The notes under the pieces: generated by a model
What the model was told of the DNA's origin: nothing
Databases searched by the model: none
What the model saw: only the letters and a program-made list of their open reading frames with translations
Program-made: the position numbers and the translations under genes
DNA from: JAMLJG01 sp035327585
GTDB lineage: Bacteria; Verrucomicrobiota; Kiritimatiellia; CAIVKH01
Assembly: GCA_035327585.1 (NCBI GenBank)
Contig: DAOLDD010000006.1
Location: forward strand, 1 to 64,000
Direction: 5' to 3'
DNA: 64,000 nt
Shown: piece by piece, positions 54,796 through 63,049 of the stretch
Layout of the letters: each line of letters opens with the position of its first letter
Numbering within the stretch: position 1 is the stretch's first letter

Positions 54796-55851
54796 ATGGA
54801 TACCATTCTGGTTACGGGCGGCTGCGGTTTCATCGGCGGTAATTTCATCCGGTTCCTGCTGGAGGAATCCGGCTTCAAGGGGCGCGTCGTCAACGTCGAC
54901 AAGCTGACCTACGCGGGGAATCCCGAAAGTCTGGCGGACGTCGCGGCACGCGCGGGGGACCGCTACGTCTTCGTGCGTGGCGACATTTGCGACCGCGACG
55001 CGATGGCCCGCGCGTTCGACGAGCACGGCGTGGACGCCGTCTGCCACTTCGCCGCCGAGTCGCACGTGGACCGGTCCATCGTGAAGCCCGACGACTTCAT
55101 CGAGACGAACATCCACGGCACGTACGTCCTGCTCCAGCTGGCACGCGAGCGGAAGGACCGGATCGCGCTCTTCCACCACGTCAGCACCGACGAGGTCTTC
55201 GGCAGCCTCGGCGATACCGGGTTCTTCACCGAGGAGACGCCGTACCAGCCGAACAGCCCGTATTCCGCGTCAAAGGCCGCGTCCGATCACCTCGTGCGCG
55301 CCTACCACCACACCTACGGCCTGCCCGTCACCATCTCCAATTGCTCGAACAACTACGGGCCGTACCAGTTCCCCGAGAAGCTGATCCCGCTGATGATCCT
55401 GAACGCGGTTGAAGGCAAACCGCTGCCGGTCTATGGCGACGGGATGAACGTGCGCGACTGGCTCTTCGTGCGCGACCACAACACCGCCGTCTGGGACATC
55501 ATGACGCGCGGGCGGCGCGGCCAGACGTACAACATCGGCGGGCGGAACGAGCTGAAGAATCTCGATGTCGTCCATCTCATCTGCGACCTCGTCGAGGAAC
55601 TCGCCCCCGCGCTGCCCGGCGGGAAACGGCGCCGCGACCTGATCACGTTCGTGAAGGACCGTCCCGGCCACGACCGCCGCTACGCCATCGACTGCACCAA
55701 GCTCGAGCAGGAACTCGGCTGGAAGCCCGCCGAGTCCTTCGACACCGGCCTGCGCAAAACCGTCCAATGGCACCTCGACAACCCCACCTGGATCCAGCGC
55801 GTCCGCAGCGGCGACTACCAGAAGTGGATCGCCAGCCACTACGGGAAATGA
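54796..55851 (+). CDS. rfbB: dTDP-glucose 4,6-dehydratase
   Basis: RfbB makes dTDP-4-keto-6-deoxyglucose for rhamnose and other deoxysugars. The 351-residue protein is an extended short-chain dehydrogenase: NAD motif TGGCGFIGGNF at the N-terminus, HFAAESHVDRS, the active-site THR-type VSTDEVFG with Asp-Glu, and catalytic YSASKAASDH (Tyr and Lys). SNCSNNYGPYQFPEKLIP is characteristic of this enzyme. No other rhamnose genes adjoin, so it is isolated here. Confidence 0.95.
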   Translation: MDTILVTGGCGFIGGNFIRFLLEESGFKGRVVNVDKLTYAGNPESLADVAARAGDRYVFVRGDICDRDAMARAFDEHGVDAVCHFAAESHVDRSIVKPDDFIETNIHGTYVLLQLARERKDRIALFHHVSTDEVFGSLGDTGFFTEETPYQPNSPYSASKAASDHLVRAYHHTYGLPVTISNCSNNYGPYQFPEKLIPLMILNAVEGKPLPVYGDGMNVRDWLFVRDHNTAVWDIMTRGRRGQTYNIGGRNELKNLDVVHLICDLVEELAPALPGGKRRRDLITFVKDRPGHDRRYAIDCTKLEQELGWKPAESFDTGLRKTVQWHLDNPTWIQRVRSGDYQKWIASHYGK

Positions 55852-55970
55852 CGAAGGCCGAAATGCTTTGCCCGGGGCGTATACGGATCGCCCTCCCTGC
55901 GTCGGGTGCCCGCCCGTTGAGGTCAGTTTTTCCCCGATACTTGTTTCAGGGGGGTGGGTTGTGGTTTCAT

Positions 55971-55998
55971 TTGTCGTGCGTCGCGGCGTCCGTATAGT
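55971..55998 (+). promoter_or_regulatory. Promoter of the fumarase/aspartase gene
   Basis: TTGTCG (55971-55976), 16 nt, TATAGT (55993-55998), 27 nt before the ATG. The leader contains GGAGG at 55015+1000, that is 56015-56019, 6 nt before the start. Confidence 0.55.
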
Positions 55999-56025
55999 GC
56001 GGCGCAAGATTTCCGGAGGCCCTTT

Positions 56026-57411
56026 ATGAGCAATACGCGTTTGGAAAAAGATTCGTTCGGCGAGCTGGCGGTTCCCGCCGATGCCTACTACGGGGTGCAC
56101 ACCTGCCGCTCGGTGCAGAACTTCAACGCCGCGGGCGAGCCGGTGCCGGTCGAAATCATTTACGGCATGGCGAAGATGAAGCTCGCCTGCGCGAAGGCCA
56201 ACCACCAGCTCGGCCTGCTGGACGACAAGAAGACCAACGCCATCGTGGCCGCCTGCGAAAAAGTGTTGAGCGGCGCGCTGGACAATCAGTTCCCGATCGA
56301 CTGCTTCCACGCCGGCTCCGGCACCTCGTCCAACATGAATGTCAACGAGGTCATCGCCAACGTCGCCAACGAGGCGCTCGGCGGCAAGCGCGGCGACCGC
56401 GGCCTCGTCCACCCGAACGACGACGTCAACAAGGGCCAGTCCACCAACAATATTTTCCCCTCGGCGATTCGCGTCGCCTGCGTGGACCTCACGAAACCCA
56501 CCGTCGCCGCTCTCAAGCAGCTCATCACGCGCCTCAATGAAAAGGCGAAGGAATTCGCCGACGTCATCAAGAGTGGCCGCACGCACCTGCAGGACGCGGT
56601 GCCGGTCACGCTCGGCCAGGAATTCGCCGCCTACGCGCACGCGCTGCGCAAGGCCGTCATGCGCATCGAGCAGGCGCGCGACAAGGTGCTCGAAGTGGGC
56701 GAGGGCGGCAACGCCATCGGCACCGGCGTGAACACGAAGAAGGAGTTCCGCCCGTTGATCGCGAAGTATCTTGCGGAATTCACCGGCGACGCCTATCGCC
56801 CGGCGGACAACGGCATCGAGATCACGCAGTTCCTGACCGACAAGGCGGAGATGTCGGGCGCGCTGCGGCTCGCCGCGATGGACATCAACAAAATCTGCAA
56901 CGACCTGCGCCTGCTCTGCTCCGGGCCGAACACCGGCTTCGCTGAAATCGTGCTGCCGCCCGTCGAGCCGGGTTCGTCGATCATGCCCGGCAAGATCAAC
57001 CCCAGCATCGCCGAGGCCACGAACATGGCGATGATGCAGATCATCGGCAACGACGCCGCCGTACAGGCCGCCTGCTCCGCGGGTCAGTTGGAACTGAACA
57101 CCCACATGCCCGTCACCGGCCTGAACCTGGTGAAGTCGCATCGCATCCTCGCCCGCGCCGCCGTGCAGCTCGCCGAAAAGTGCATCGCCGGCATCAAGGC
57201 CAACCGCGAGCGCTGCTACACCTATTTCGAGACCAGCGGCGGCCTCGCCACCATCCTCAACCCCAAGCTCGGTTACGACAAGGTATCCGCGCTGGTAAAG
57301 GAATCGCTCGCGACGAAAAAAACCGCGAAGGAAATCGTCGTCGAAAAAGGCCTGATGACCGCGGAGGAATTCGACGAGTTGGTCAAAGGCAGCACCGGCC
57401 CGAATTTGTGA
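56026..57411 (+). CDS. Class II fumarase / aspartate ammonia-lyase family protein
   Basis: The 461-residue protein has the superfamily signature GSSIMPGKINPSIAE and the conserved SGTSSNMNVNEV, HPNDDVNKGQSTNN and GRTHLQDAVPVTLGQE. Both fumarase (FumC) and aspartase (AspA) share these. VPADAYYGVHTCRS resembles AspA, while the HPNDDVNK and GRTHLQDA forms resemble FumC, so the substrate cannot be settled by eye. Either reaction yields or uses fumarate, which fits the sdhCAB genes immediately downstream. It has its own promoter and a good ribosome binding site. Confidence 0.85.
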   Translation: MSNTRLEKDSFGELAVPADAYYGVHTCRSVQNFNAAGEPVPVEIIYGMAKMKLACAKANHQLGLLDDKKTNAIVAACEKVLSGALDNQFPIDCFHAGSGTSSNMNVNEVIANVANEALGGKRGDRGLVHPNDDVNKGQSTNNIFPSAIRVACVDLTKPTVAALKQLITRLNEKAKEFADVIKSGRTHLQDAVPVTLGQEFAAYAHALRKAVMRIEQARDKVLEVGEGGNAIGTGVNTKKEFRPLIAKYLAEFTGDAYRPADNGIEITQFLTDKAEMSGALRLAAMDINKICNDLRLLCSGPNTGFAEIVLPPVEPGSSIMPGKINPSIAEATNMAMMQIIGNDAAVQAACSAGQLELNTHMPVTGLNLVKSHRILARAAVQLAEKCIAGIKANRERCYTYFETSGGLATILNPKLGYDKVSALVKESLATKKTAKEIVVEKGLMTAEEFDELVKGSTGPNL

Positions 57412-57434
57412 TATTGTTGAGCCAATGATACGGT

Positions 57435-57479
57435 AGGCTGACTCACGTGATTGATCCGATAGATCAGACGGGTCAGCCT
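57435..57479 (+). other. Hairpin between the lyase gene and sdhC
   Basis: AGGCTGAC (57435-57442) pairs with GTCAGCCT (57472-57479) around a 29-nt interior that can fold further (GATTGATCC..). It ends 14 nt before the sdhC ATG. There is no T tract, so attenuation or translational control is more likely than plain termination. Confidence 0.4.
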
Positions 57480-57493
57480 GAAGAGGATTAACC

Positions 57494-58219
57494 ATGAGCA
57501 AACCCTGTTTTGTGAATTCGACCATCGGCCGCAAGGTCATCGCCGCCATTTCCGGGCTGGCGCTGGTGGGGTTCATCGTCGTGCATCTTGCGGGCAACCT
57601 GACACTGCTGCTGCCCGACGGCGGCGCGGCGTTTAACGCCTACGCGCACAAGCTGGCGAGCCTCGGCCCGTTGCTCTGGGTTGCGCGCGCGGGCCTGCTG
57701 GTGTTTTTCCTGGCCCACGTCGTTCTCGCGATTGGCGTGCGGCTCGATGAGAAACGCGCGCGGCCCGAGGGCTATGCGGTGACCGCGAGCAAGGGCGGGC
57801 CGAGCAAGCAGACGTGGTCCTCGAAATCGATGCTCGTGACCGGCATTGTGATCCTGCTCTTCATTCCCTTCCACGTCTGGATGTTCACGCTGAACAAGGG
57901 GACGCCGCACGCGATGATCGAGGTGCATGGCACGCTGATGAAGGACGTCTACCTCGCCGTCGTCATCGCGTTCAAGGACCCGGTGAAGGCGTGGTCCTAC
58001 GTCGCGGTGATGTTGCTGCTCGGGTTCCACCTGCGCCACGGGTTCTGGAGCGCGTTCCAGTCGCTCGGCGTGCTGCGTCCGAAGTGGACCCCCGCGATCT
58101 ACACCGCCGGCTTCGTGTTCGCCGCGCTGATGGCGCTTGGGTTTGTGTTCCTGCCGGTGTTTCTGCATTTTTGCGGTCCTGACCCGGTGACCCTGCGCGC
58201 GGCGGTCGCGGGGCATTAG
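57494..58219 (+). CDS. sdhC: Succinate dehydrogenase/fumarate reductase cytochrome b subunit
   Basis: The 241-residue protein is the single, five-helix, haem b-type membrane anchor of the Bacillus/Bacteroidetes/Wolinella class. His residues in suitable helices (FIVVHLAGNL; FLAHVVLAIG; PFHVWMF; GFHLRHGFW) can bind two haems. It exchanges electrons with a quinone pool. GAGGA precedes the ATG. The order C-A-B with one anchor fits this class and distinguishes it from enzymes with separate C and D subunits. Confidence 0.92.
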   Translation: MSKPCFVNSTIGRKVIAAISGLALVGFIVVHLAGNLTLLLPDGGAAFNAYAHKLASLGPLLWVARAGLLVFFLAHVVLAIGVRLDEKRARPEGYAVTASKGGPSKQTWSSKSMLVTGIVILLFIPFHVWMFTLNKGTPHAMIEVHGTLMKDVYLAVVIAFKDPVKAWSYVAVMLLLGFHLRHGFWSAFQSLGVLRPKWTPAIYTAGFVFAALMALGFVFLPVFLHFCGPDPVTLRAAVAGH

Positions 58220-58221
58220 GC

Positions 58222-58301
58222 GTTCACCGCTGAGGCGCGGAGGGCGCAGAGTTTTTTACAGACGTTGGAAGTTTTTGAAAAAGTTTTTACAGACGTTGCA
58301 A
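58222..58301. repeat. CACCGC..GAG arm with paired 31-bp-spaced motif
   Basis: TTCACCGCTGAGGCGCGGAG (58224-58243) is one arm of the element family seen at 2501-2633 and 31551-31664. It is followed by TTACAGACGTTGGAA (58256-58270) and TTACAGACGTTGCAA (58287-58301), the reverse complement of the motif pair at the other two loci and again exactly 31 bp apart. It occupies the sdhC-sdhA spacer. Confidence 0.8.
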
Positions 58302-58350
58302 ATTTTCGTTTGGAGCCGGAGCGCCCCCGCCCCGTTTTTTGGAGTACGCC

Positions 58351-60291
58351 ATGATTAAAGTAGCCGAAGAATCGATCCTGAACGCGAACATCCCGGACGG
58401 GCCGATCGAGTCCAAGTGGAAGTCGCACAAGGCGAACATCAAACTCGTCAGCCCGGCGAACAAACGGAAATACACTGTGATCGTCGTCGGCACCGGCCTC
58501 GCGGGCGGCGCGGCGGCGGCCTCGCTCGGCGAGCTCGGCTACAACGTCCTCAACTTCTGCATCCAGGACACGCCGCGCCGCGCGCACAGCGTGGCCGCGC
58601 AGGGCGGCATCAACGCGGCGAAGAACTACCAGAACGACGGCGACAGCGTGTGGCGGCTGTTTTACGACACGGTGAAGGGCGGCGACTTCCGCGCGCGCGA
58701 AGCGAATGTGTACCGCCTCGCGGAGCTGAGCACGAACATCATCGACCAGTGCGCGGCGCAGGGCGTTCCGTTTGCCCGCGAATACGGCGGGACGCTGGCG
58801 AACCGCTCGTTCGGCGGCGCGCAGGTGTCGCGCACGTTTTACGCGCGCGGGCAGACGGGGCAGCAGTTGCTGCTCGGCTGCTACAGCTCGCTGATGCGGC
58901 AGGTGGACGCGGGCCGGGTGAAAATTTTCGCGCGGCGCGAGATGCTGGACCTCGTGCGGGTGGACGGCGTGGCGCGCGGCATCGTGTGCCGCAACCTGGT
59001 GACGGGCGCGATCGAATCGTACGCGGCGGACGCGGTGCTGCTGGCGACGGGCGGCTATTCGACGGTGTTTTTCCTGTCGACCTGCGCGGTGAACTGCAAT
59101 GTGACGGCGGCGTGGCGCTGTCACAAGCAGGGGGCGCTGTTCGCGAACCCGTGCTATACGCAGATCCACCCGACGTGCATTCCGCTCGCCGGCGATTCGC
59201 AGTCGAAGCTGACGCTGATGAGCGAATCGCTGCGCAACGACGGGCGCGTGTGGGTGCCGAAGAACAAGGGCGACAAGCGGGCGCCGGCGCAGATTCCCGA
59301 GGACGAGCGCGATTATTTCCTGGAGCGGATGTACCCGGCGTTCGGCAATCTCGTGCCCCGCGACATCGCGTCACGCGCCGCGAAGAGGATGTGCGACACC
59401 GGCTACGGCGTGGGCGGCACGGGCTATTCGGTCTATCTCGATTTCGCCGACGCGATCAAGCGGCTGGGTCGGGATGTGGTGCGCGACCGGTACGGCAACC
59501 TGTTCGACATGTACCACGAGATCACGGCGGAGTCGCCGTACGAGACGCCGATGCGGATTTATCCCGCGCCGCACTACACGATGGGCGGGCTGTGGGTGGA
59601 CTACAATTTGATGAGCAACGTGCCGGGCCTGCACGTGCTCGGCGAGGCGAACTTCTCCGACCACGGCGCGAACCGCCTCGGCGCAAGCGCGCTGATGCAG
59701 GGGCTGGCGGACGGCTACTTCGTGATTCCGTACACGCTGGGGCACTACCTCGCCGGCAGCAACGTATTGAAGAACAAGGTGACGACGGAGCACCCGGCGT
59801 TCAAGGCGTCCGTCGCGGCGGTGCAGGAGCAGACGAAGCGGCTGGTGGGCGCGCGCGGCAAAAAGACGGTGCGCGAATTCCACTGGGAACTCGGCCGCAT
59901 CCTCTGGGATCACGTCGGCATGGGCCGCAACGAGAAAGGCCTGACGAAGGCGATTTCGGACATCCGCGCGTTGCGCGAGTCGTTCTGGAAGGACGTCAAC
60001 GTGGGCGGCGCGGACGCGGATCTGAACAAGAACCTCGAATTCGCGGGGCGTGTGGCGGACTTCATGGAACTGGGCGAGCTGATGGCGATTGACGCGCTCA
60101 ACCGCAAGGAATCATGCGGCGGCCATTTCCGCGAGGAGTACCAGACGCCCGAGGGCGAGGCGATGCGCGACGACAGGAATTTCTGCTACGTCGGCGCGTG
60201 GCAGTGGTCCGGCAACGCCTCCGAACCGGTGTTGCACAAGGAGGACCTGGAGTTCGATTACGTGCACCTGGCGCAGCGGAGCTATAAGTGA
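58351..60291 (+). CDS. sdhA: Succinate dehydrogenase/fumarate reductase flavoprotein
   Basis: The 646-residue protein carries FAD and the dicarboxylate site. The FAD Rossmann motif is VIVVGTGLAGGAAAASLGE and the FAD-attaching His lies in RRAHSVAAQGGINA. Substrate residues appear in QIHPTCIP and in the HYTMGGLWVDYN region; FSDHGANRLGASALMQG is the second FAD region. The start at 58351 (MIKVAEE) has GGAG 6 nt upstream. The direction of operation (succinate oxidation or fumarate reduction) cannot be read from sequence; the anaerobic gene content favours fumarate reduction. Confidence 0.95.
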   Translation: MIKVAEESILNANIPDGPIESKWKSHKANIKLVSPANKRKYTVIVVGTGLAGGAAAASLGELGYNVLNFCIQDTPRRAHSVAAQGGINAAKNYQNDGDSVWRLFYDTVKGGDFRAREANVYRLAELSTNIIDQCAAQGVPFAREYGGTLANRSFGGAQVSRTFYARGQTGQQLLLGCYSSLMRQVDAGRVKIFARREMLDLVRVDGVARGIVCRNLVTGAIESYAADAVLLATGGYSTVFFLSTCAVNCNVTAAWRCHKQGALFANPCYTQIHPTCIPLAGDSQSKLTLMSESLRNDGRVWVPKNKGDKRAPAQIPEDERDYFLERMYPAFGNLVPRDIASRAAKRMCDTGYGVGGTGYSVYLDFADAIKRLGRDVVRDRYGNLFDMYHEITAESPYETPMRIYPAPHYTMGGLWVDYNLMSNVPGLHVLGEANFSDHGANRLGASALMQGLADGYFVIPYTLGHYLAGSNVLKNKVTTEHPAFKASVAAVQEQTKRLVGARGKKTVREFHWELGRILWDHVGMGRNEKGLTKAISDIRALRESFWKDVNVGGADADLNKNLEFAGRVADFMELGELMAIDALNRKESCGGHFREEYQTPEGEAMRDDRNFCYVGAWQWSGNASEPVLHKEDLEFDYVHLAQRSYK

Positions 60292-60444
60292 GGAGGAGGA
60301 GAGGGGAGTAGGAATGGGAGCAGGAAAAGGAGTAAGAAAGGGAGAAGGACAAGGAGAAGGACTCGAATTCACATCGGCCTCCCTGCCATCTCCGTGCTTT
60401 CTCCCAGCCTCCTCCCCAATCCGCCTCCCCTCTTCAAAAATACT
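60292..60444. repeat. Purine-rich then pyrimidine-rich spacer between sdhA and sdhB
   Basis: A purine run (GAGGAGGAGAGGGGAGTAGG onward to about 60362) leads to GAATTC near 60366 and then a pyrimidine-rich stretch (CCTCCCTGCC..CTTTCTCCCAGCCTCCTCCCC). It mirrors the hoxY-hoxH spacer at 20388-20514. The sdhB ATG has no clear ribosome binding site after it. Confidence 0.6.
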
Positions 60445-61218
60445 ATGAAATTCAACGTCAAAGTCTGGAGACAGTCGGGCCCGAATGCGAAGGGCGGCTT
60501 CAAGCAGTACGCGGTCGACGGCATTTTGCCGGAGATGTCGCTGCTGGAGATGCTCGACGTATTGAACGAGCAGCTCACGAAGCAGGGCGAGGATCCGGTT
60601 GCGTTCGATAGCGATTGTCGCGAAGGCATTTGCGGGACCTGCGGCCTCGTGGTGGATGGTATGGCGCACGGCTCGCGCCTGAAGTGCACGACCTGCGAGT
60701 TGCGCATGCGGCATTTTGTGGACGGCGGCACGGTGACGATCGAACCGTTCCGCGCGAAGTCGTTCCCCGTGCTCAAGGACCTCGTGGTGGACCGCACCGC
60801 GTTCGACCGGATCATTGCGGCGGGTGGCTACATTTCCGTGAACGCGGGTTCCGCGCCGGACGCAAACGCGGTGCTCGTTCCGAAGGATATCGCGGAGAAG
60901 GCGATGGACTCCGCGGCGTGCATTGGCTGCGGCGCGTGCGTCGCCGCGTGTCCCAATGCGTCGGCTTCCCTGTTCGTCAGTGCGAAGATCACGCAGTTTT
61001 CGCTGCTGCCGCAGGGGCAAGCCGAGCGCGAGCGCCGGGCGCTGCGCATGGTGGGTCAGATGGACCAGGAAGGCTTTGGCAACTGCTCGAACCATGCCGA
61101 GTGCGAGGCCGCATGCCCGAAGGGGATTTCGATTTCAAACATCGCGACGATGCGCCGCGAATACATCCGCGCCGCGCGCCTGCACGAGGAGCCTGCGGAA
61201 GCCGCCGGCGGGGGATGA
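60445..61218 (+). CDS. sdhB: Succinate dehydrogenase/fumarate reductase iron-sulfur subunit
   Basis: The 257-residue protein has the [2Fe-2S] domain (CREGICGTCGLVVDG; LKCTTCEL), then a [4Fe-4S] motif (CIGCGACVAACPN) and the last cluster motif (CSNHAECEAACPKG). It carries electrons from SdhA to SdhC. I chose the ATG at 60445 (MKFNVKVWRQSG), the normal family N-terminus, although the upstream sequence is pyrimidine-rich and lacks a good ribosome binding site. Confidence 0.94.
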   Translation: MKFNVKVWRQSGPNAKGGFKQYAVDGILPEMSLLEMLDVLNEQLTKQGEDPVAFDSDCREGICGTCGLVVDGMAHGSRLKCTTCELRMRHFVDGGTVTIEPFRAKSFPVLKDLVVDRTAFDRIIAAGGYISVNAGSAPDANAVLVPKDIAEKAMDSAACIGCGACVAACPNASASLFVSAKITQFSLLPQGQAERERRALRMVGQMDQEGFGNCSNHAECEAACPKGISISNIATMRREYIRAARLHEEPAEAAGGG

Positions 61219-61243
61219 ATCGGCGGGCCGGCTTGGCCGTTGT

Positions 61244-61304
61244 TGTAGCGACGGGATTGCATCCCGTCGGTCTGAAGCCGACGGCATAAAATGCCGTCGC
61301 TACA
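61244..61304. repeat. Paired REP-like palindrome
   Basis: An outer inverted repeat TGTAGCGACGG .. CCGTCGCTACA encloses two hairpins, ACGGGATTGCATCCCGT and GACGGCATAAAATGCCGTC. The first matches the half copy at 9-35 of this window. It follows sdhB and may stabilise or end that transcript. Confidence 0.8.
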
Positions 61305-61335
61305 GCGGGTTCATGGCACTCGTCAGAGTGGAACC

Positions 61336-61854
61336 TCAGAAATAGCAGCGCAGCGACAGTTCGAGAAAAACGTCGTTGTCGCGGATTTTTCCGTCGTCGG
61401 GAAAAATCTCGTCTGTGGCGTATGCGAAGACGCCGGCAAGGGCAATGGCGACGTTTTCGACGAGGAAATATTTCGCGCCCGCGCGCAGTTCCAGAATCCC
61501 CGCGGTGTTGTCGCCGCCGGCGTCCTCAATGTCCACGTTCGCGAGGGAGACGGCGAATTCGCCGAAGGGCATGATTTCGTTGCCCGTATCGACGTTGTAT
61601 TCGACGTAGGCGCCGAGGCCGAGCTGACTGAGGTCGTCGTTATCGACGAGATTGATGCGTGCGCCGGCCTGCACGTTGTCGACGAAGAAGTAACCGTAGG
61701 AAACGTTAAAGTCGAATTCGCTGCCGTTGAGCGTGGTGGAGTCAAGCAGACCCTGGAGGCGCAGCTCCTGGGTGCCGGCGGCAAGTTGGGCGGCGTGGCT
61801 GTCGAGGGCGAAGGCGGCGAGCAAGCTGGCGGTCAGGCTGGCAATTCGTTTCAT
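61336..61854 (-). CDS. Small outer-membrane beta-barrel protein
   Basis: The ATG at 61854 has GGGAGG upstream. The 172-residue protein starts with a signal peptide (MKRIASLTASLLAAFALDSHAA, cleavage after HAA). The rest alternates polar and hydrophobic residues in short strands (FDFNVSYGYFFVDNVQAGAR; GLGAYVEYNV; AGILELRAGAKYFLVENVAIAL) and ends VFLELSLRCYF with a terminal Phe, as expected for an outer-membrane barrel of about eight strands. It implies a Gram-negative-type envelope. Function unknown. Confidence 0.82.
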   Translation of the reverse strand: MKRIASLTASLLAAFALDSHAAQLAAGTQELRLQGLLDSTTLNGSEFDFNVSYGYFFVDNVQAGARINLVDNDDLSQLGLGAYVEYNVDTGNEIMPFGEFAVSLANVDIEDAGGDNTAGILELRAGAKYFLVENVAIALAGVFAYATDEIFPDDGKIRDNDVFLELSLRCYF

Positions 61855-61897
61855 CGTGGTCCTCCCGGTTTTGCGTTCGGCCCGGTGAATCCGGCCT

Positions 61898-62875
61898 TTA
61901 CCAGACGGCAAACCGTGCGTCCATATTCTCGCGGATGTCGCGTTGGATCAAGGACAACAGGGCGTGGCCTGCGGGGCCGGGCGCGCCATTGCCGATGGGG
62001 GCGCCGTCCCATTCGACGGCGGCGGTGACGTCGGGCGTGGTGCCGAAGATCAGCAGTTCGCGCGCGGTTCGAATCTCGTTACGCGAGATTGGTCCGCGCG
62101 CGATGCCGCGCAGCCGTCCGTCGTGGACGAGGGCTTCCGCGAGGTCCAGCGCCCGGTTCATGGTGGTGCCCGCGAGGATGCGTTCGCCGCCGGGTACACG
62201 AAGCCGGCCCGCCTGATCGACGATGCCGAAATTTTCCGTCGCGCCTTCCGCGAGGTTGCCCTGTTCGTCGAACGCCATCGCGAAGTCGGCGCCGGCGTCG
62301 GCTGCTTCTTTCTTAATGAGCGCGTTGGGCAGGTAATTGCAGGATTTAATGGTCGCGAATAAGCCGGCCTTCACCGGGATCGCGCTCGTGATCACGCGCG
62401 CGCCGGCGGGGTGGGCGTCCATGAACGACGGTTTCAGTTCGTGGGCGAGGATGTAGAGGGCGGGCGCGGGGCAGTCGTACGGGTTGATGCCCATGCTGCC
62501 GGGTCCGCGTGAGACGATGATGCGCACGAGGCAATCGCGGCGGCCTCCCGCTCGTATGGTTTGAGTGGTGATCGATGCGAGTTCTTCTTCGTTCCACGGC
62601 ACCGCGAGGCCGATGGCGCGGGCCGAGTGCAGCAGGCGCCGGACGTGTTCCCGCCAGAGGTAGAGCCCGCCGTCGACGCACTTGAGCGTTTCGAACACGC
62701 CATCGCCCCGGTGCACGAGGTGGTCGTCCGCCGGGACCAGCATCAGTCCCGGCGTCGTGACGATGCCGCCGAGGTGCGACGCATAAAACGCATGGTAGCC
62801 GTCGTGTTGCGGCGCGCGCCACGCCAGCAGCGCCTCCGCCGCCTGCCGGGCATCGAGAAGGGGAATGGCATTCAC
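61898..62875 (-). CDS. Class IV aminotransferase (branched-chain / aminodeoxychorismate lyase type)
   Basis: The 325-residue protein is a PLP fold-type IV enzyme: GDGVFETLKCVDGGLYLWREHVRRL, the catalytic Lys in IKSCNYLPNALIKKEA, EGATENFGIV and a LIFGTTPDVTAAVEWDG end. IlvE, PabC and D-amino acid aminotransferases share these, so substrate is open. I prefer the GTG at 62875 as start, because a TACACT box lies 6 nt before it; a longer frame from a TTG at 62902 would include that promoter. It ends 44 nt... beyond the barrel gene start only by intergenic sequence, on the same strand. Confidence 0.85.
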   Translation of the reverse strand: MNAIPLLDARQAAEALLAWRAPQHDGYHAFYASHLGGIVTTPGLMLVPADDHLVHRGDGVFETLKCVDGGLYLWREHVRRLLHSARAIGLAVPWNEEELASITTQTIRAGGRRDCLVRIIVSRGPGSMGINPYDCPAPALYILAHELKPSFMDAHPAGARVITSAIPVKAGLFATIKSCNYLPNALIKKEAADAGADFAMAFDEQGNLAEGATENFGIVDQAGRLRVPGGERILAGTTMNRALDLAEALVHDGRLRGIARGPISRNEIRTARELLIFGTTPDVTAAVEWDGAPIGNGAPGPAGHALLSLIQRDIRENMDARFAVW

Positions 62876-62881
62876 GCGCGC

Positions 62882-62909
62882 AGTGTAACGCGCCCCCTCC
62901 AAAACCCAA
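62882..62909 (-). promoter_or_regulatory. Promoter adjoining the class IV aminotransferase start
   Basis: On the minus strand TTGGGT (62904-62909), 16 nt, TACACT (62882-62887), then 6 nt to the GTG at 62875. No ribosome binding site is present. This arrangement supports the GTG start and a leaderless mRNA. Confidence 0.5.
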
Positions 62910-62915
62910 AACGAA

Positions 62916-62996
62916 GAAAGGGGTCAGTTCTTGTTTTTTACTATATGAACGCAACTGAATCTCCGAAATAGTAAAAAACAAGAACTGACCCCTTTC
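62916..62996. repeat. 28-bp perfect inverted repeat with 25-nt loop
   Basis: The left arm (62916-62943) begins GAAAGGGGTCAGTTCTTG and ends in TTTTTTACTA; the right arm (62969-62996) is its exact inverse complement. The GGGGTCAG..CTTG core is the type often found flanking REP-associated tyrosine transposase genes. No transposase is present, so it is a non-autonomous copy. Confidence 0.85.
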
Positions 62997-63011
62997 CGGG
63001 GGTGTGGGGCA

Positions 63012-63041
63012 TTGCATTGGGGAGGGGGGCGTCGCTATGCT
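63012..63041 (+). promoter_or_regulatory. Promoter adjoining the CPBP protease start
   Basis: TTGCAT (63012-63017), 18 nt, TATGCT (63036-63041), then 8 nt to the ATG at 63050. No ribosome binding site follows, although a G-rich stretch lies in the spacer. Confidence 0.5.
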
Positions 63042-63049
63042 GGCGACTC

